DNA of 64,000 nucleotides from Dipteris shenzhenensis. Lineage: Eukaryota; Polypodiophyta; Polypodiopsida; Gleicheniales. Position 1 is the first letter of the stretch. The number at the start of each line of letters is the position of its first letter. Location: assembly GCA_047967505.1 (NCBI GenBank), contig CM106540.1; one strand, written 5' to 3'. The position numbers were made by a program, and so were the translations under genes. The notes under the pieces were generated by a model, which had not been told where the DNA came from, did no database searches, and worked only from the letters and a program-made list of their open reading frames with translations. This document shows, piece after piece, positions 41,816 through 52,735 of the stretch.

Positions 41816-44100
41816 CTATTAGTTATGTCAATGAGTTGGTGTGTAGCTTTGACTTGATGCCAAAGCATCCTTCTACCTATGCCTACCTACTCCCTACCTA
41901 ATGCCATTTCACAAAAATACAAGCACTCCCATGCACAAGGAAGAGATACATAAAGAGAAGTTAAAGGACATATTGGATTCTTGTAGGTCAACATTCCATA
42001 TATAATGCAAAACATTTTGTAACTCAAGAATAGGGAGAAGCCTTCACTCAAAGAAAGAGTTTTTACATATGGAGGAAGACAAAAATTGTAGTCAATGCAC
42101 CGTTGGATGCAAGTTGCAAGATATCCCCCATGGGTAATATGGAGGCTTAGAAAGTCTAGAAGAATCAACCATATATTGATATCTTGCAACATTTAAGGGT
42201 GTAATGGAATGCATTCAAATGTCCCAAGAAGCCAACCCAAGGCCTTGTCAAGGGACATAAAGATTGCCAAAGTTGGGATGTGAGTAATAAACTCTATCTT
42301 CAATTTTTTAATTCATGTTTTCATCTTTTTCTCCATTTGTTATTTCAAGTAATCTGTCTAAATTTGGATGAAGAAATGCACTAGTACCATTCTTCCCATT
42401 GCAATGTAGAAATTGTGATTTTGTAATTGGGAAGAATTTGCTCTTGTACCATTATCCACACCTTCATAGATTTGACAATGCAATGAGCGTGACCCTAAAG
42501 CAAAAGTTATAATTTAGATATTGCAATGGGTGAATGGAAATAGTGCCATCCTCCATCACATAATTTTGTTTTAGAAGTATATTTTAGAGGTCCATCATTA
42601 AGATTCTTTTGGTTTTTTTGAGAATTTTATTTCAATTGCAAACATTTCAATGGGCTGTAACTTTCCACCAAGGACACTCATAAGGTGACATATGATGATG
42701 ATATCTACAAAAAGTGGATAAATATTTTGACCTTGGTGAAGCAAGGAGAACTTAGGGTCATAACCCAACAATAACATATATGAAATGTTTTTTGGGTTTA
42801 ATGACGATAGTGTGCGGGTGATCCAGCAAGAGATTGAGGTGGGGAACATTGTCATGTTTAAGTCTAGCAAAGAAAAGGATTGTCTTGACATGTCTAGTGG
42901 GAAATGGGCATCAAAAAGAGAAAAATACTGAAGGAAAGGAGCTCAGCTTACAACAACCATTGCTTAAGTTTCAAAAATGGGAAGATCTTGCATGATATTT
43001 TGGCATTCATGTAGATGTTTATAAATGCCTCAAGGGATGTTGTAGAGGTTGGTAAGGTAACACTTGATGTCCCAAAGCTGCATTCAAATACATCAAATGT
43101 ATAATAAGCATTAAAGATGGTAGCAACTCATTATCATACTCCTATTTTCTAGGGACAATTTCCTTGGTGAACATGGAAGTAAAGGGTGAGAAATTTTGAT
43201 GAGCCATTTCAAGGACCATCTTCCCATTAGCTCATGTGTGCACAACACCACACAAGGTTTTCCCAAGGAGATTACTTGGGATAAGGATACATTCATGAAG
43301 TTGCTTTGCCATTGTGAGGCCCAGACCTGAGACCCCATAGTTTCTCCATCATAATTTGTGTTATTGTCATTCTTGGACATAATGGACCAAAGGATTCCAT
43401 TGAGGGATCCAAAGATGACATCTCACTTATGGGTGTGGTGATAGGGAAGTTTTGCAATTTGACACTCTCAAGCACAAGGATGGGTTTGATGCAGGTATGA
43501 TCACTCATTGAAAGAAGCAAGTCCTTACCACATAATGGAAGATAATATTTTGGACGAGCTTCAAGGAGAGGAGGAAGGGTTTGCACAAGAATCTCTTGTT
43601 AAAGAATTCATTATCAAAGAGTGCATTAAGTGCTGCTACAATGAAGATTAACTTGTTGCTGATCTCTTCACCGTGGGAGTTATGGCACCACAAGCTTTTT
43701 TCTAGCCTATGGAAAGTTATCTCACTTGTCAAAACAACTCAGCAAGCCATAGAGGTTGAGTCCATGTGTGTAACTATTGCAACAAATAATCCCAAATCAA
43801 GTTTGGGCTAGCATCGAGAGTCCTTTGGATGCACGCACCAATGAATCACCTCTAATTGAAATAGGTGAAGAGGGTGAACACCAAAATAAAACCTTGCATC
43901 CTCTAACTAAAGCTGACATTGTAGCTATCCCAAAGATTTTTTCATTGGAAGATATGAAACATGAACTTGAAGGCTTGTAGTTATTCATATCTTGCTTGTG
44001 ATAATATCACCCTTTTGTCTTTTTCTTATGGGCTTAGCACTAGTTTATGAATAATGGTAGCACTTTTATGTCCGTTTCTTGAATTTATGTATTTAATAGG
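41816..44100. other. Unrecognised; short coding-like relics
   Basis: Plus-strand pieces such as SVRVIQQEIEVGNIVMFKSS (about 42815-42875) and EIGEEGEHQNKTLHPLTK (about 43855-43910) look like eroded protein-coding sequence, but no family is recognised. No intact gene. Confidence 0.3.
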
Positions 44101-44104
44101 CATC

Positions 44105-44955
44105 ATAGTGAGAATGGCACAAGTGCCACTCTTTATAAGTTGATGGATAATGATAGTTCTGTTATGTCCCTTTCTTGAATTTTTGTGTTTTGACTATATT
44201 TAAAGAGATTTAAATGTACTATAATACATATTCTTCCAAAGCATGGGTTTAATGCATTGTATAATCTTCTAGGACATGGGGAATGGCACAAGTGCTATTC
44301 TCCCAATGGGGCTATATACAAATGACATTGTCGTCATTCTCTATAACTTTTCAAAGACCATGCTTCCACTATACACAAGCAATAGCAATTCCCACTCCCA
44401 ATGATGATGGGGAGAAAGGCACTAGTAGCATCATTTAACCTTATGTGGAGAATGGCATTAGTGCCATTCTCCCTAAGTTACCTTATGTGGCGAATGGCGT
44501 TAGTGCTATTCTCCCTAAGTTATGGATTATGCCAATAGTTCTTTCTCCCTATAAGGCTCCATTGGCATTCTCCATAATCTTATAGAGATAATTGCTTGAG
44601 TGCCATTTCCCCATAACCTTATAGGGAGAATGACAATAGTACCATTCCCCAATGGCACTAGTGCAATTATCCCCCTTTCAATGAGGATTTAAGAAAGGCA
44701 CTATCCATATTCTCCAACCACATAGGAAGAATGACATTCTCCCTAAGTTATGGAGAATTTCAATGGTGACTTTCTCCCTATAAGGAACTTCAATCATTCT
44801 ACATGATTGTATAAAGAGAATGGCAGTATTACCATTATCCCCATAACCTTATAGGTAGAATGTCTCTACTAACATTTTCTCTATGAGTTAATGGAGAATG
44901 GTAGCACTATTAGCATTCTCCATTAACTTATAGAGATAATGGTAAAAGTTTAGTA
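44105..44955. repeat. Array of short palindromic motifs (AATGGCACTAGTGCCATT type)
   Basis: About a dozen imperfect copies of a self-complementary motif near GAGAATGGCATTAGTGCC plus ATTCTCC occur, for example at 44110-44133, 44278-44303, 44411-44435, 44447-44473, 44489-44515, 44590-44615, 44626-44649 and 44890-44920. Spacers often read CTAAGTTATGG or CATAACCTTATAGGGAGAATG. Each can form a hairpin. Spacing varies from about 35 to 170 bp, so this is not a simple satellite. Confidence 0.75.
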
Positions 44956-46384
44956 TCCCAAGAGGAGATGGTAGTAGTTTATGGTCGTTTCTTGATTTTC
45001 TTTACGTTGATAGCTGGACTATGTTGAAGAGATTCTAAAAACTCGAACTATTTCCATTTCCTCAAATTCACAAGAATCAATGATGCATGGAAGGAGATGG
45101 AGATACCAAGTGCATAGGAAAAAATGACATAAAAAAGGGGACAATCAGTGATGATATGGAGACAACAAGGATAGAGAAAAACATACCTCTCTAAAACTAA
45201 GGACAACTGAAAGCAACCTCATTAATCCTACATGTTTGGAAGATGCACATAAGGACATGACCTGGGAAATAAGAATAAATCATCTAATTGATGTTTTAAA
45301 CATTTTGGAAACATAGCAATTGGCAACTTGGAAGAGTCAAGGCCTAGGTACCATGAGGAAAGTCTGCATCTACATGCATGTCAAACATCCTTGGATAAGG
45401 CCAAGGATAATTGTGATATTAGATTTGAATGGCTTTCTATTGACTCATTTCTTATTCAAGTCACCTATATGCCCATCTCTTATGTATGGCCATAATAGTT
45501 AGATGGCTATTTGTCCTAGGTGCATTGAGTTTCTAGAAATTCTTGCTAGAAAGGTTTAATATAGGTATTGGGTCAACTGCAATGGAGCATAATGTCATTG
45601 AGATGGTAGGAAAGCTATAGGAATATGTAAAGGAGAGCCTCCTTTTCTTTGTAATATGGGCTTATCAAGGATGCTACACATAATTATATCAAGAGGAGGA
45701 TAGATATGCTCGACAAAGTTGATTTTGAGGCAATGTTCAAACTATTAGCAAAATCTCAAAGGCATCCAAATGCTGGAAGGACAATCCTTATGAATGACCC
45801 TCCATACAAGGCTTGCATCAATTGCATATTTCGTTCTATGTTTAATGTATAAGACAAGGAGAACACTATACTAGAAGAGTTGATACCTTACTCGCTAGAA
45901 CTCAATGAAGCTAATGATGTGGGCAGCATGATTGAGACTAATCGATATGGACAATTGATTGTAGTGGAGGGACATAAAGATTTCAACATTATCCCAAAAT
46001 TTCTTGATGAATGGAGTGAGGCAAATCATCAATGGTCAAGAATGTAATACAACACATAAAATCTTCCTCTTGCAAGCCAACTAAGAGAGAGGACTATAGG
46101 TGATAACATAGAATAGGAGGGTGCATCTCCTATGCCAAGACATGGTGTATGTGGTTAGGTGCCTGAACTCAATATATCATAGATAAGAGTTATAAGGAAT
46201 GCTCCACCCCAATGCTATGCAAGCTTCTAAATCATTTATAGACCTAGGTTACAAGGGTACCTATATCAAGAAGCACATTGCTAAGGCCTACATAAACAAA
46301 CTACAAAATGCATATTTTCCATGAAAGTACAAAGCAACATTTAAATGCACAGGGGGGAGGGGCTACTAGCCTGCAGCTACCACA
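44956..46384 (+). other. Unrecognised; coding-like relic near 45690-46030
   Basis: Plus-strand translation near 45690-45850 gives DMLDKVDFEAMFKLLAKSQR and ILMNDPPYKACINCIFRSMF, and near 45930-46040 QLIVVEGHKDFNIIPKFLDE, interrupted by stops. It appears to be a decayed reading frame of unknown family. Confidence 0.3.
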
Positions 46385-46545
46385 CGTCCATATATTACAT
46401 ATATTATATATATAATATATGTAATAGAGATATATACATGTATATGTAAAATATTACGTATTATATATATATATATATACACACACACACATATACGTAT
46501 ACGTATTACATATTACATATTATGTATGATATATATATCACTTCT
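46385..46545. repeat. AT/AC microsatellite with perfect 34-bp palindrome
   Basis: 46393-46426 is its own reverse complement over all 34 bases (starts TATTACATATATTATA). Further (TA)n, (AC)n and TATACGTATACGTA runs follow to 46545. It is cruciform-prone. Confidence 0.85.
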
Positions 46546-46745
46546 TTCTTTAAGGAGTCTTCTTTGTTCTCGTTGTTTCTCCCTTTGCAAACATTGTAAA
46601 AGTTTCTTCCATTGCCATTTTGATATTGTGCCATTGCTTTACTTGACCTATAATCTGTTCCTTGTACATTGACCAAGCTTTTTAGCTTTTCTATCTCACA
46701 GCCTCTGTCTACTTCTCTTGCAAGCCATGACGAGCTTGACGCCAT
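46506..46745 (-). CDS. Hypothetical small gene or first exon
   Basis: A minus-strand ATG at 46745 in an excellent context (ACCATGGCG) opens 80 codons that begin MASSSSWLAREVDRGCEIEK and continue LKSLVNVQGTDYRSSKAMAQ. About 145 bp upstream lies TATTTAAAGTA (46902-46891), a plausible TATA box. The C-terminal end runs into the AT microsatellite, and a GAAGTGATAT site near 46535 could be a splice donor. No family is recognised. It could equally be chance, as the open frame also extends upstream of this Met. Confidence 0.3.
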   Translation of the reverse strand: MASSSSWLAREVDRGCEIEKLKSLVNVQGTDYRSSKAMAQYQNGNGRNFYNVCKGRNNENKEDSLKKEVIYISYIICNM

Positions 46746-46939
46746 GGTAATAGCCAATGAACCACCATAATAGAACCTCTGTAATAGAGACCAACTAAGC
46801 TTGTGAGGCAAAAGACAACTTACTTGAGTAAAGACTAGATAACTTGTGTGCAAGGTATGGTGCAGCTTGCAAGGCGATGCAGGTTGCAAGTACTTTAAAT
46901 ATTCAAAGATTTGTAGGTGGGAGGTATGAAAATCCAAAA

Positions 46940-48357
46940 TTCATGAGAGTAGCACTTGTAATGCTTTAACGGTCTTGTTCCAAATATTTATTTCTATATT
47001 TTTTTTGTCTCGCGTTCAAGTTTGGAATTTTTACTACAAATTGAAGATAAAGTTCATTGAATTCCATTAATACATGCAGAAGTTATGGGTCATGTATTAC
47101 ATATGAATGGGTTGTTAATATAAGTGTCCCATACAAGGCATGAAAGGCTTTCACAAATTGTTCGAGCACTTTTTTATTGTGAAAGAGAATGAGGGTGTCT
47201 CACAAAAAATGCATATGTGTTCTTGCTATAGGCAACCATCTACTTTATGGTGTGCATCTGGAGTCGTGTGATGATTTTCAATGTTATGCAGCCCATAAAG
47301 TGTCATTTTCTAAATTTTAAAAACATATTGGTAGGATTATCTAGCCAAGATGATTGTTAAAGGGATAGTAGCTTTCAAAATCCCTCTCGAAAATCCACTC
47401 TTCTTCATAATTTTGGGGGAATTTTGGATATCTTCTGGGAGCGAAAGACTTCTTCTTCCTAAGTTCAAAGAGTAGCTCCTACATCATGACTATAGTGATG
47501 GCTATGCTCCAACCGTTGCAATAAATTTGCATTAGGGGATTTCTTTAAAGCCCAAAGTTTAGATAAGTGTAAATTTAAGTTAAAGTGGATAATTTATTGC
47601 ATGTAAACTTGTATACTTAAATGGATCTTTGAATTCCATATGCAAACATTTTTATTTATATGGATCTTAGAATCCAAGTGATGACAATTAATGCATGCAA
47701 ATGTATATGGATGTTTGAATAGATCTAATATATGCCACTACATTAATATAAATGTTCTTAATTTTTCTTCATTATTTTTATTGAAGTTGTCAAAACTAGC
47801 ATAGTGCCTACATTATATGACAAGAAGGTTACACCTCGAAGGGCATGCTATTGTAGATGGCTTCTTGTGAAGCCAGAGGCACCCTCAACTGGATTCATGG
47901 GACTCATTATCATGGATCTCATCCGATGAATGCTTGTCTACTCCTTTACCACCCTTTGTATCCTATATGAGAGTGTGATACTCCCAAGACTTTACATGTA
48001 TTCTATTAGTGCATTGCCTCCAATGTCTTTGCATGCACCAATAACTATAGCATGACAACCTCTTGGTTTAGATTATATCGATTGCGAAGATAAATCGTGC
48101 TATTTGTACATAAACATTTATGTCTTTGCATGTATGTGCATATGTCATCGATATGCAATCTCTTTGATTAGAGATACAAATCGAGGAAGAAAATATGCAT
48201 ATGCATAACCCAATCTAATAATGTCATGCTTTGCAAGAATGTCACTCAAAATAGCACATATGATAAGACTATATTTGAAAGAATAGAGTCATAAGGGAAA
48301 AGAGGGCAACTTGCTTGTTTGGTTCATGTTCATGATGTAGTCAGAGTGCAAATTGTA
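46940..48357. other. No recognised feature
   Basis: AT-rich DNA without supported genes or clear repeats. Confidence 0.4.
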
Positions 48358-48760
48358 TGTTATGTGATTTAAATACGCTAGTCCTCTGTAACATGGCCAC
48401 AAAAGAGGGCTCTCTGTAATTTACCACCCAACCTCGATTCCTAGAGTGCTCCTTCTCACATCTATATGTGAACTTTGTCCTGAGTTCCCTCTCCTCTATT
48501 CCTTTTATGGAGCCTCTCTCTAGAATCCTCCCCTAAACCCAGTGCTTGCCACTTAGAGCCCCCCCTAAGTGCCACATGTCCATAAAGGACCTTAGTACCT
48601 TTCTGCCCTTTAGGCTTTAACATTGCACTCCCCATTCTTGCCTAGTAGTTCCTAGTCCTTGACCCTCTAGGCTCCCATTAACCAAGCACTGTCGAGCCCT
48701 CTGGTTTCCCGCTTCACCATAACCACACCAAACTATTGTGGGATTATGGTTGACGTAACA
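48358..48760 (-). repeat. 3' LTR of Ty3/gypsy element (403 bp)
   Basis: On the minus strand it starts TGTTACGTCAACC at 48760, directly after a polypurine tract AAGGGGAAGGGAA (48773-48761). It ends CACATAACA at 48358, giving matching TGTTA...TAACA termini. Confidence 0.7.
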
Positions 48761-48771
48761 TTCCCTTCCCC

Positions 48772-49760
48772 TTAAGAATGGTTTACGTCCTCGAAAACAA
48801 AATTGGGAAACCTCCTCTGGAGACTGCTTACCCTTTCCCATGTTGAACTCTCTTCAGATCTATCTTTCAACTTAACCAAACATTCTTGCCATATAGTATG
48901 TCATGTTCTTTTTTCTTGTTTATCTAAAATTCTTTATGGTTCGTGTGGTAAAGATGCAAGTTCAATGAGTTCAACTAGGACTTCATTTCCAATGAGATTA
49001 TTATCGTCTCCTAATTTTCTTTTTAGCTTACTGACATGAAACACTAGATGTACTCTACATCCCTTAGGTAAGGCTAATTTGTAAGCAAGTTCTCCAATCC
49101 TCTTAAATATTATGAATGGTCCACAATACCTAGGAGACAACTTCGGACATTTTCCTGTCTTTAGAGATTCTGAAGATTCAGGTACATTAAGGTAGACTTT
49201 CTCATTTACTTCAAACTCCAACTTTCTACAGTGGGGGTTTGCATAACTTCGTGCTCTATCCTGAGCTCTTCTTATGCTATCTTTAGCTAACTTAAGCTTT
49301 TGATTCATATCCTCAAGAAAGTCTTTGGCCTCTTGAAGCTTCTCTTTTTCGAGTCCCACTGTCATTGGGGCTCTTGGTTGAAATCCATACAGCATCATGA
49401 ATGGACTAAAACCTGTAGCTGAATGTTTGGCACTTTTATATGCAAATTCTAATATGGGCAGATACTGTTCCCAATTAGTTTGCCATTTACTTACATATGC
49501 TCGAAGCATATCCTCAATGATCTGATTGACTCTTTCAGTTTGACCATCACTCTGTGGATGATTCGCGGTGCTCATATTCATGAAGTTTCCAACCTCTTAA
49601 ACATGGCCCTCCAAAAATGGATGTTAAATTTGCTATCCCAGTCACTAACAATACCAACTCGTAGCCCATACAATCTATAGATATGCTCCACAAATAGCTT
49701 GGCTAATTCTAGAGTTTTAACATCTTCATTAACAGGAATGAAATGAGCCATCTTGGTCAA
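48772..49760 (-). pseudogene. Ty3/gypsy integrase C-terminal part
   Basis: Minus-strand 49760-49578 encodes TKMAHFIPVNEDVKTLELAK and GLRVGIVSDWDSKFNIHFW (second catalytic Asp). Positions 49581-48934 encode ANHPQSDGQTERVNQIIEDM (third catalytic Glu), WEQYLPILEFAYKSAKHSAT and GPFIIFKRIGELAYKLALPK, then VFHVSKLKRKLG. After stops, CLVKLKDRSEESSTWERVSS ends it in a chromodomain-like tail. The first catalytic Asp is missing because the sequence is truncated at 49760, where copia RT begins. Frame changes occur near 49580 and stops near 48930 and 48900. Confidence 0.85.
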
Positions 49761-49772
49761 TCGTCTTTCATG

Positions 49773-50446
49773 TCAAACTTTGCAAGATAACTCTTGTTTC
49801 AATTTCTTGATGAAGCTATCCTTGGTTTCGATCACAATCGGATCATCTACGTACAAAAGTGCAATAGTAATGTCTTCCCCTTGAACTTTGTAGTAGAGAG
49901 AATGATTTGCATTGGACTTCATGTATCCTAGATCAGCAAAATACGTGTCGATTCTACTATACCAACTTCTAGGTGCTTGCTTTAAGCTATAGAGACTTTT
50001 CTTGAGATGGAAAACCTGATTCTCCTTTCCTGGTTCAACATAAGTACTAGTTGTTGCATGTAGACTTCCTCGTCTAGGTAACCATTGAGAAATGTATTCT
50101 TGACATCGAGCTAGTACACATTCCATCTGCTGAGTGTTGGTAGTAATATGAAGAGTCGTATGGAATCCATCTTCGCTACCGGAGCATAAGTCTCATCATA
50201 GTCTTTACCATATTGCTGTGCAAATCCTTTTGCAACTAAGACGCCTTTGTATCTTTGAATACTACCACCTGGATTGTACTTCACTTTGTATACCCATTTG
50301 TTTACTATGGCCTTCTTTCTTGGTGGAAGGTCACATGATTCCCAAGTATTATTCTTGTACATAGCATCCATTTCTTCATTCATAGCAGTTTGCCATTCTG
50401 GCTTATCAACTTCATCTTCGAAGTACACTGGCTCTTCCGTAGCCAT
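49773..50446 (-). pseudogene. Copia-5 reverse transcriptase
   Basis: Positions 50446-50111 encode PEWQTAMNEEMDAMYKNNTW, VNKWVYKVKYNPGGSIQRYK and LVAKGFAQQYGKDYDETYAP. After a stop, LDVKNTFLNGYLDEEVYMQQ (motif A) is legible. Positions 50126-49773 encode FHLKKSLYSLKQAPRSWYSR and ITIALLYVDDPIVIETKDSF (YVDD). It breaks off after the LKQEL block at the junction with gypsy sequence, so the RNase H is missing. Confidence 0.85.
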
Positions 50447-50499
50447 GATGGTACTCTCATAAGAGCATAGTTGGTGGTTTCAACCTGAATTTCGTTTTG

Positions 50500-51575
50500 C
50501 CTTCCTAAGCATATGTCAATCTGGCTGGAGGTTTGCTTTCCCTAATAGATAGTCTGAGTTGTTGTGATTCATCTCGAGGTGCTTTTGGCAATTCTTGCTC
50601 TTCTTCATCAACCTTTTCTGTAAATGACTTTGAAATTGGTGAGTCTATCTCTTGTGTATTGAGGTTTTCCATTCTGATTCCTCATCAAAGATTACATCTC
50701 TGGAGATAATGATCTTGTAGTTGATGGGATCATACAACTTGTATGCTTTGCTTTCTTCACTTTAGCCAACCATGATGCATTTGTGTGACTTCGCATCCCA
50801 TTTCATGCGATGGTCATCATGTATGTGGGCATATGCTATGCAACCAAATATGCGGAGATGCCTAACGTGTGGCTTGTGTCCAATGAATTCTTCATAAGGT
50901 GTCATACCCTGTATCGGTCTGGTCGAAAGCCGATTAAGCAAGTGGTTTGTAGTGGCTATTGCTTCTGCCCAATACTTAGTCGAAAGATGCTTCGCATTGC
51001 TCTAGCATTGTCTACTAAAGTACCATTCTTCCTTTCAACTCTTGCATTTTGCTGAGGAGTATCTACACAAGTGAATTGTCTTTGAATGCTGTGGAGATGC
51101 TGTGACTGCTGCAAAAGTTCATGAATGTTGAAGACATGTATTCACCTCCTCTGTCTGATCTCATGACTTTGATCTTTCTGCCTATCTAGTTTTCTACCAT
51201 GGCTTTGAATTCTTGAAATCTGGAAAAGACTTCAGATTTCTCTTTCAAAAAGTAGACCCAATAATATCTATTGTAGTCGTCAATGAAAGTCAAGTAGTAA
51301 AGTGAACCATTGATGCTACGTATCTGGGAATAACCCCATACATCTGTGTATATCAAATAAAAAACACCTTGCACACGAGAGGTGCATCTGCCAAAGTTGA
51401 TTTGCTTTTGTTTGCCGAAGTAGCATGCTTCGCAAACTTTTCCAAGAAACTGTAGCTTAGGAATCCTAATTACCATATTTTGATTTCTGAGATTGACATG
51501 TCCATATCTCTTGAAATTGACATGTCCATATCTCATGTGCCATTGAAATTGACATGTCCATATCTCTTGTGCCAT
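50500..51575 (-). pseudogene. Copia-5 integrase
   Basis: The pre-integrase finger region is scrambled by a ~33-bp repeat (HMRYGHVNFKRYGHVNL). KVCEACYFGKQKQINF, then SLYYLTFIDDYNRYYWVYFL (first Asp) follow. Further on, across frames, MRSDRGGEY (second Asp) near 51160 and TPQQNARVERK (Glu) near 51045-51075 are visible. The C-terminal KCIMVG-type block lies near 50770. Confidence 0.8.
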
Positions 51576-51580
51576 TTTGC
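51488..51580 (-). repeat. ~33-bp triplication in Copia-5 integrase finger
   Basis: AAATTGACATGTCCATATCTC occurs three times in 90 bp (one base written short: AATTGACATGTCCATATCTC), duplicating the His-containing finger residues. Confidence 0.85.
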
Positions 51581-51592
51581 AGATAGTGGCAT

Positions 51593-52010
51593 CTATTGCG
51601 GTTGAGCTGACTTGGCATGCAGATTTGATACTATAACTAGCATTCTCAACAAGCGTTTCTTCACTCCTTTTCCTACTAGCTGAAATCCTCTAGATTTGTT
51701 GTCTATGATAGTGCATTCATCTCCGTTGAAGGTGACTCGATAGTTGGGTTCCATCATTGGACCTACGACCAAGAGGTTCTTGCTGAGCTTCGAAACATAG
51801 AGTACATCTTTCACCAACCCTTTCATAATAGTGAAATCATTCATAGGGATAATGCCTATCCCTTGAACTGGATGCGGTGTATTATCTACTATGTAGATGA
51901 CATTCTTCTGACCTTCTAATGGTTTCATCTCTATGAACCATTCTTGATTCTTTGTCATATGAGATGATGCATTGCTGTCGATGTACCAAGGATCTTGATC
52001 TGCTTGGTCG
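51593..52010 (-). pseudogene. Copia-5 protease
   Basis: Reads WYIDSNASSHMTKNQEWF, the protease active-site box with D-S-N instead of D-S-G. It continues PHPVQGIGIIPMNDFTIMKG and LVKDVLYVSKLSKNLLVVGP. The catalytic Asp is present; the Gly-to-Asn change is unusual. Confidence 0.8.
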
Positions 52011-52050
52011 ACTTGATAGCTGAAATCCTCTTTTGTATTGCAATCAGTGT

Positions 52051-52722
52051 CTAGATATACTGTATCAATCTTCTACATTCCTCGTTTGCTGAAAACATAT
52101 TCCCATATTCATTTGCATAATGATTGTGACTAGAATGTCCACGATGATGATTTCCCCTTCCATGGAAATTCCCTCGATTGCTACTAGATTGACTGCCTTG
52201 GTCGTACTGCTTCTTGCGACAATCTCTTTCATAGTGTCCAAACTTATGACAGTAGTTGCACTGGATGTTTGACACATTGGTGGATGCATTCCCTCGTCCT
52301 TGGAATCTACCTTAGTTGGAATAATTTCCTCTTTTCTGATTTTGATGTTACTGAGGATGATGCTATTGTTGATTATAACTTTTTTGATGATTCTGTTGCT
52401 AATGATGACCACTTCACTGGAATGATCTACCTCTGCATCTGCTTTATCTATCTAAAGCTATGAATGCTTAATCATTGGAATGACCTTTGCATGCATGAGT
52501 GGCCTAAGTCCTGAGTTCTTCACGAAGTAATGCTGACTGAAGTTCTTCTAGTGTCAAAATTTGCCATTGGATGGCAATACTCTGGACTAGATTCTCGTAT
52601 CCCTCTCCTAGTCCATTTAGGATGACTTGAACCATTTCTACTAGATTAATTGTCTCTCCTGCTACTGCAAAGTTTATTGTTGTAGTCTTTGATCCTGAGT
52701 ACATAAGCATGACCGGTCTCAC
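52051..52722 (-). pseudogene. Copia-5 gag with intact zinc knuckle
   Basis: Positions 52722-52504 encode MVQVILNGLGEGYENLVQSI and LTLEELQSALLREELRT, the gag helical core. Positions 52275-52051 encode CNYCHKFGHYERDCRKK, a perfect CX2CX4HX4C knuckle, followed by a Gly/His/Asn-rich tail. The two parts lie in different frames. The N-terminal part is lost at the LINE junction. Confidence 0.85.
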
Positions 52723-52735
52723 TGAGCCTTACACT

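Larger units (their letters stand above)
49773..52735 (-). mobile_element. Copia-5: Ty1/copia gag-PR-INT-RT fragment
   Basis: Minus-strand order is gag (52722-52051), protease (about 52000-51593), integrase (51575-50500) and RT (50446-49773). LTRs and RNase H are absent. Its 5' side is fused to a LINE endonuclease at about 52735 and its 3' side to a gypsy integrase at 49760-49773, all in the same direction. Active-site residues are largely kept, but frames are broken repeatedly. Confidence 0.85.

Noticed and set aside
44956-46384. A possible endogenous pararetrovirus or other viral relic
   Set aside because: No movement-protein, coat-protein or RT motif could be recognised; the coding-like pieces have no identifiable family.
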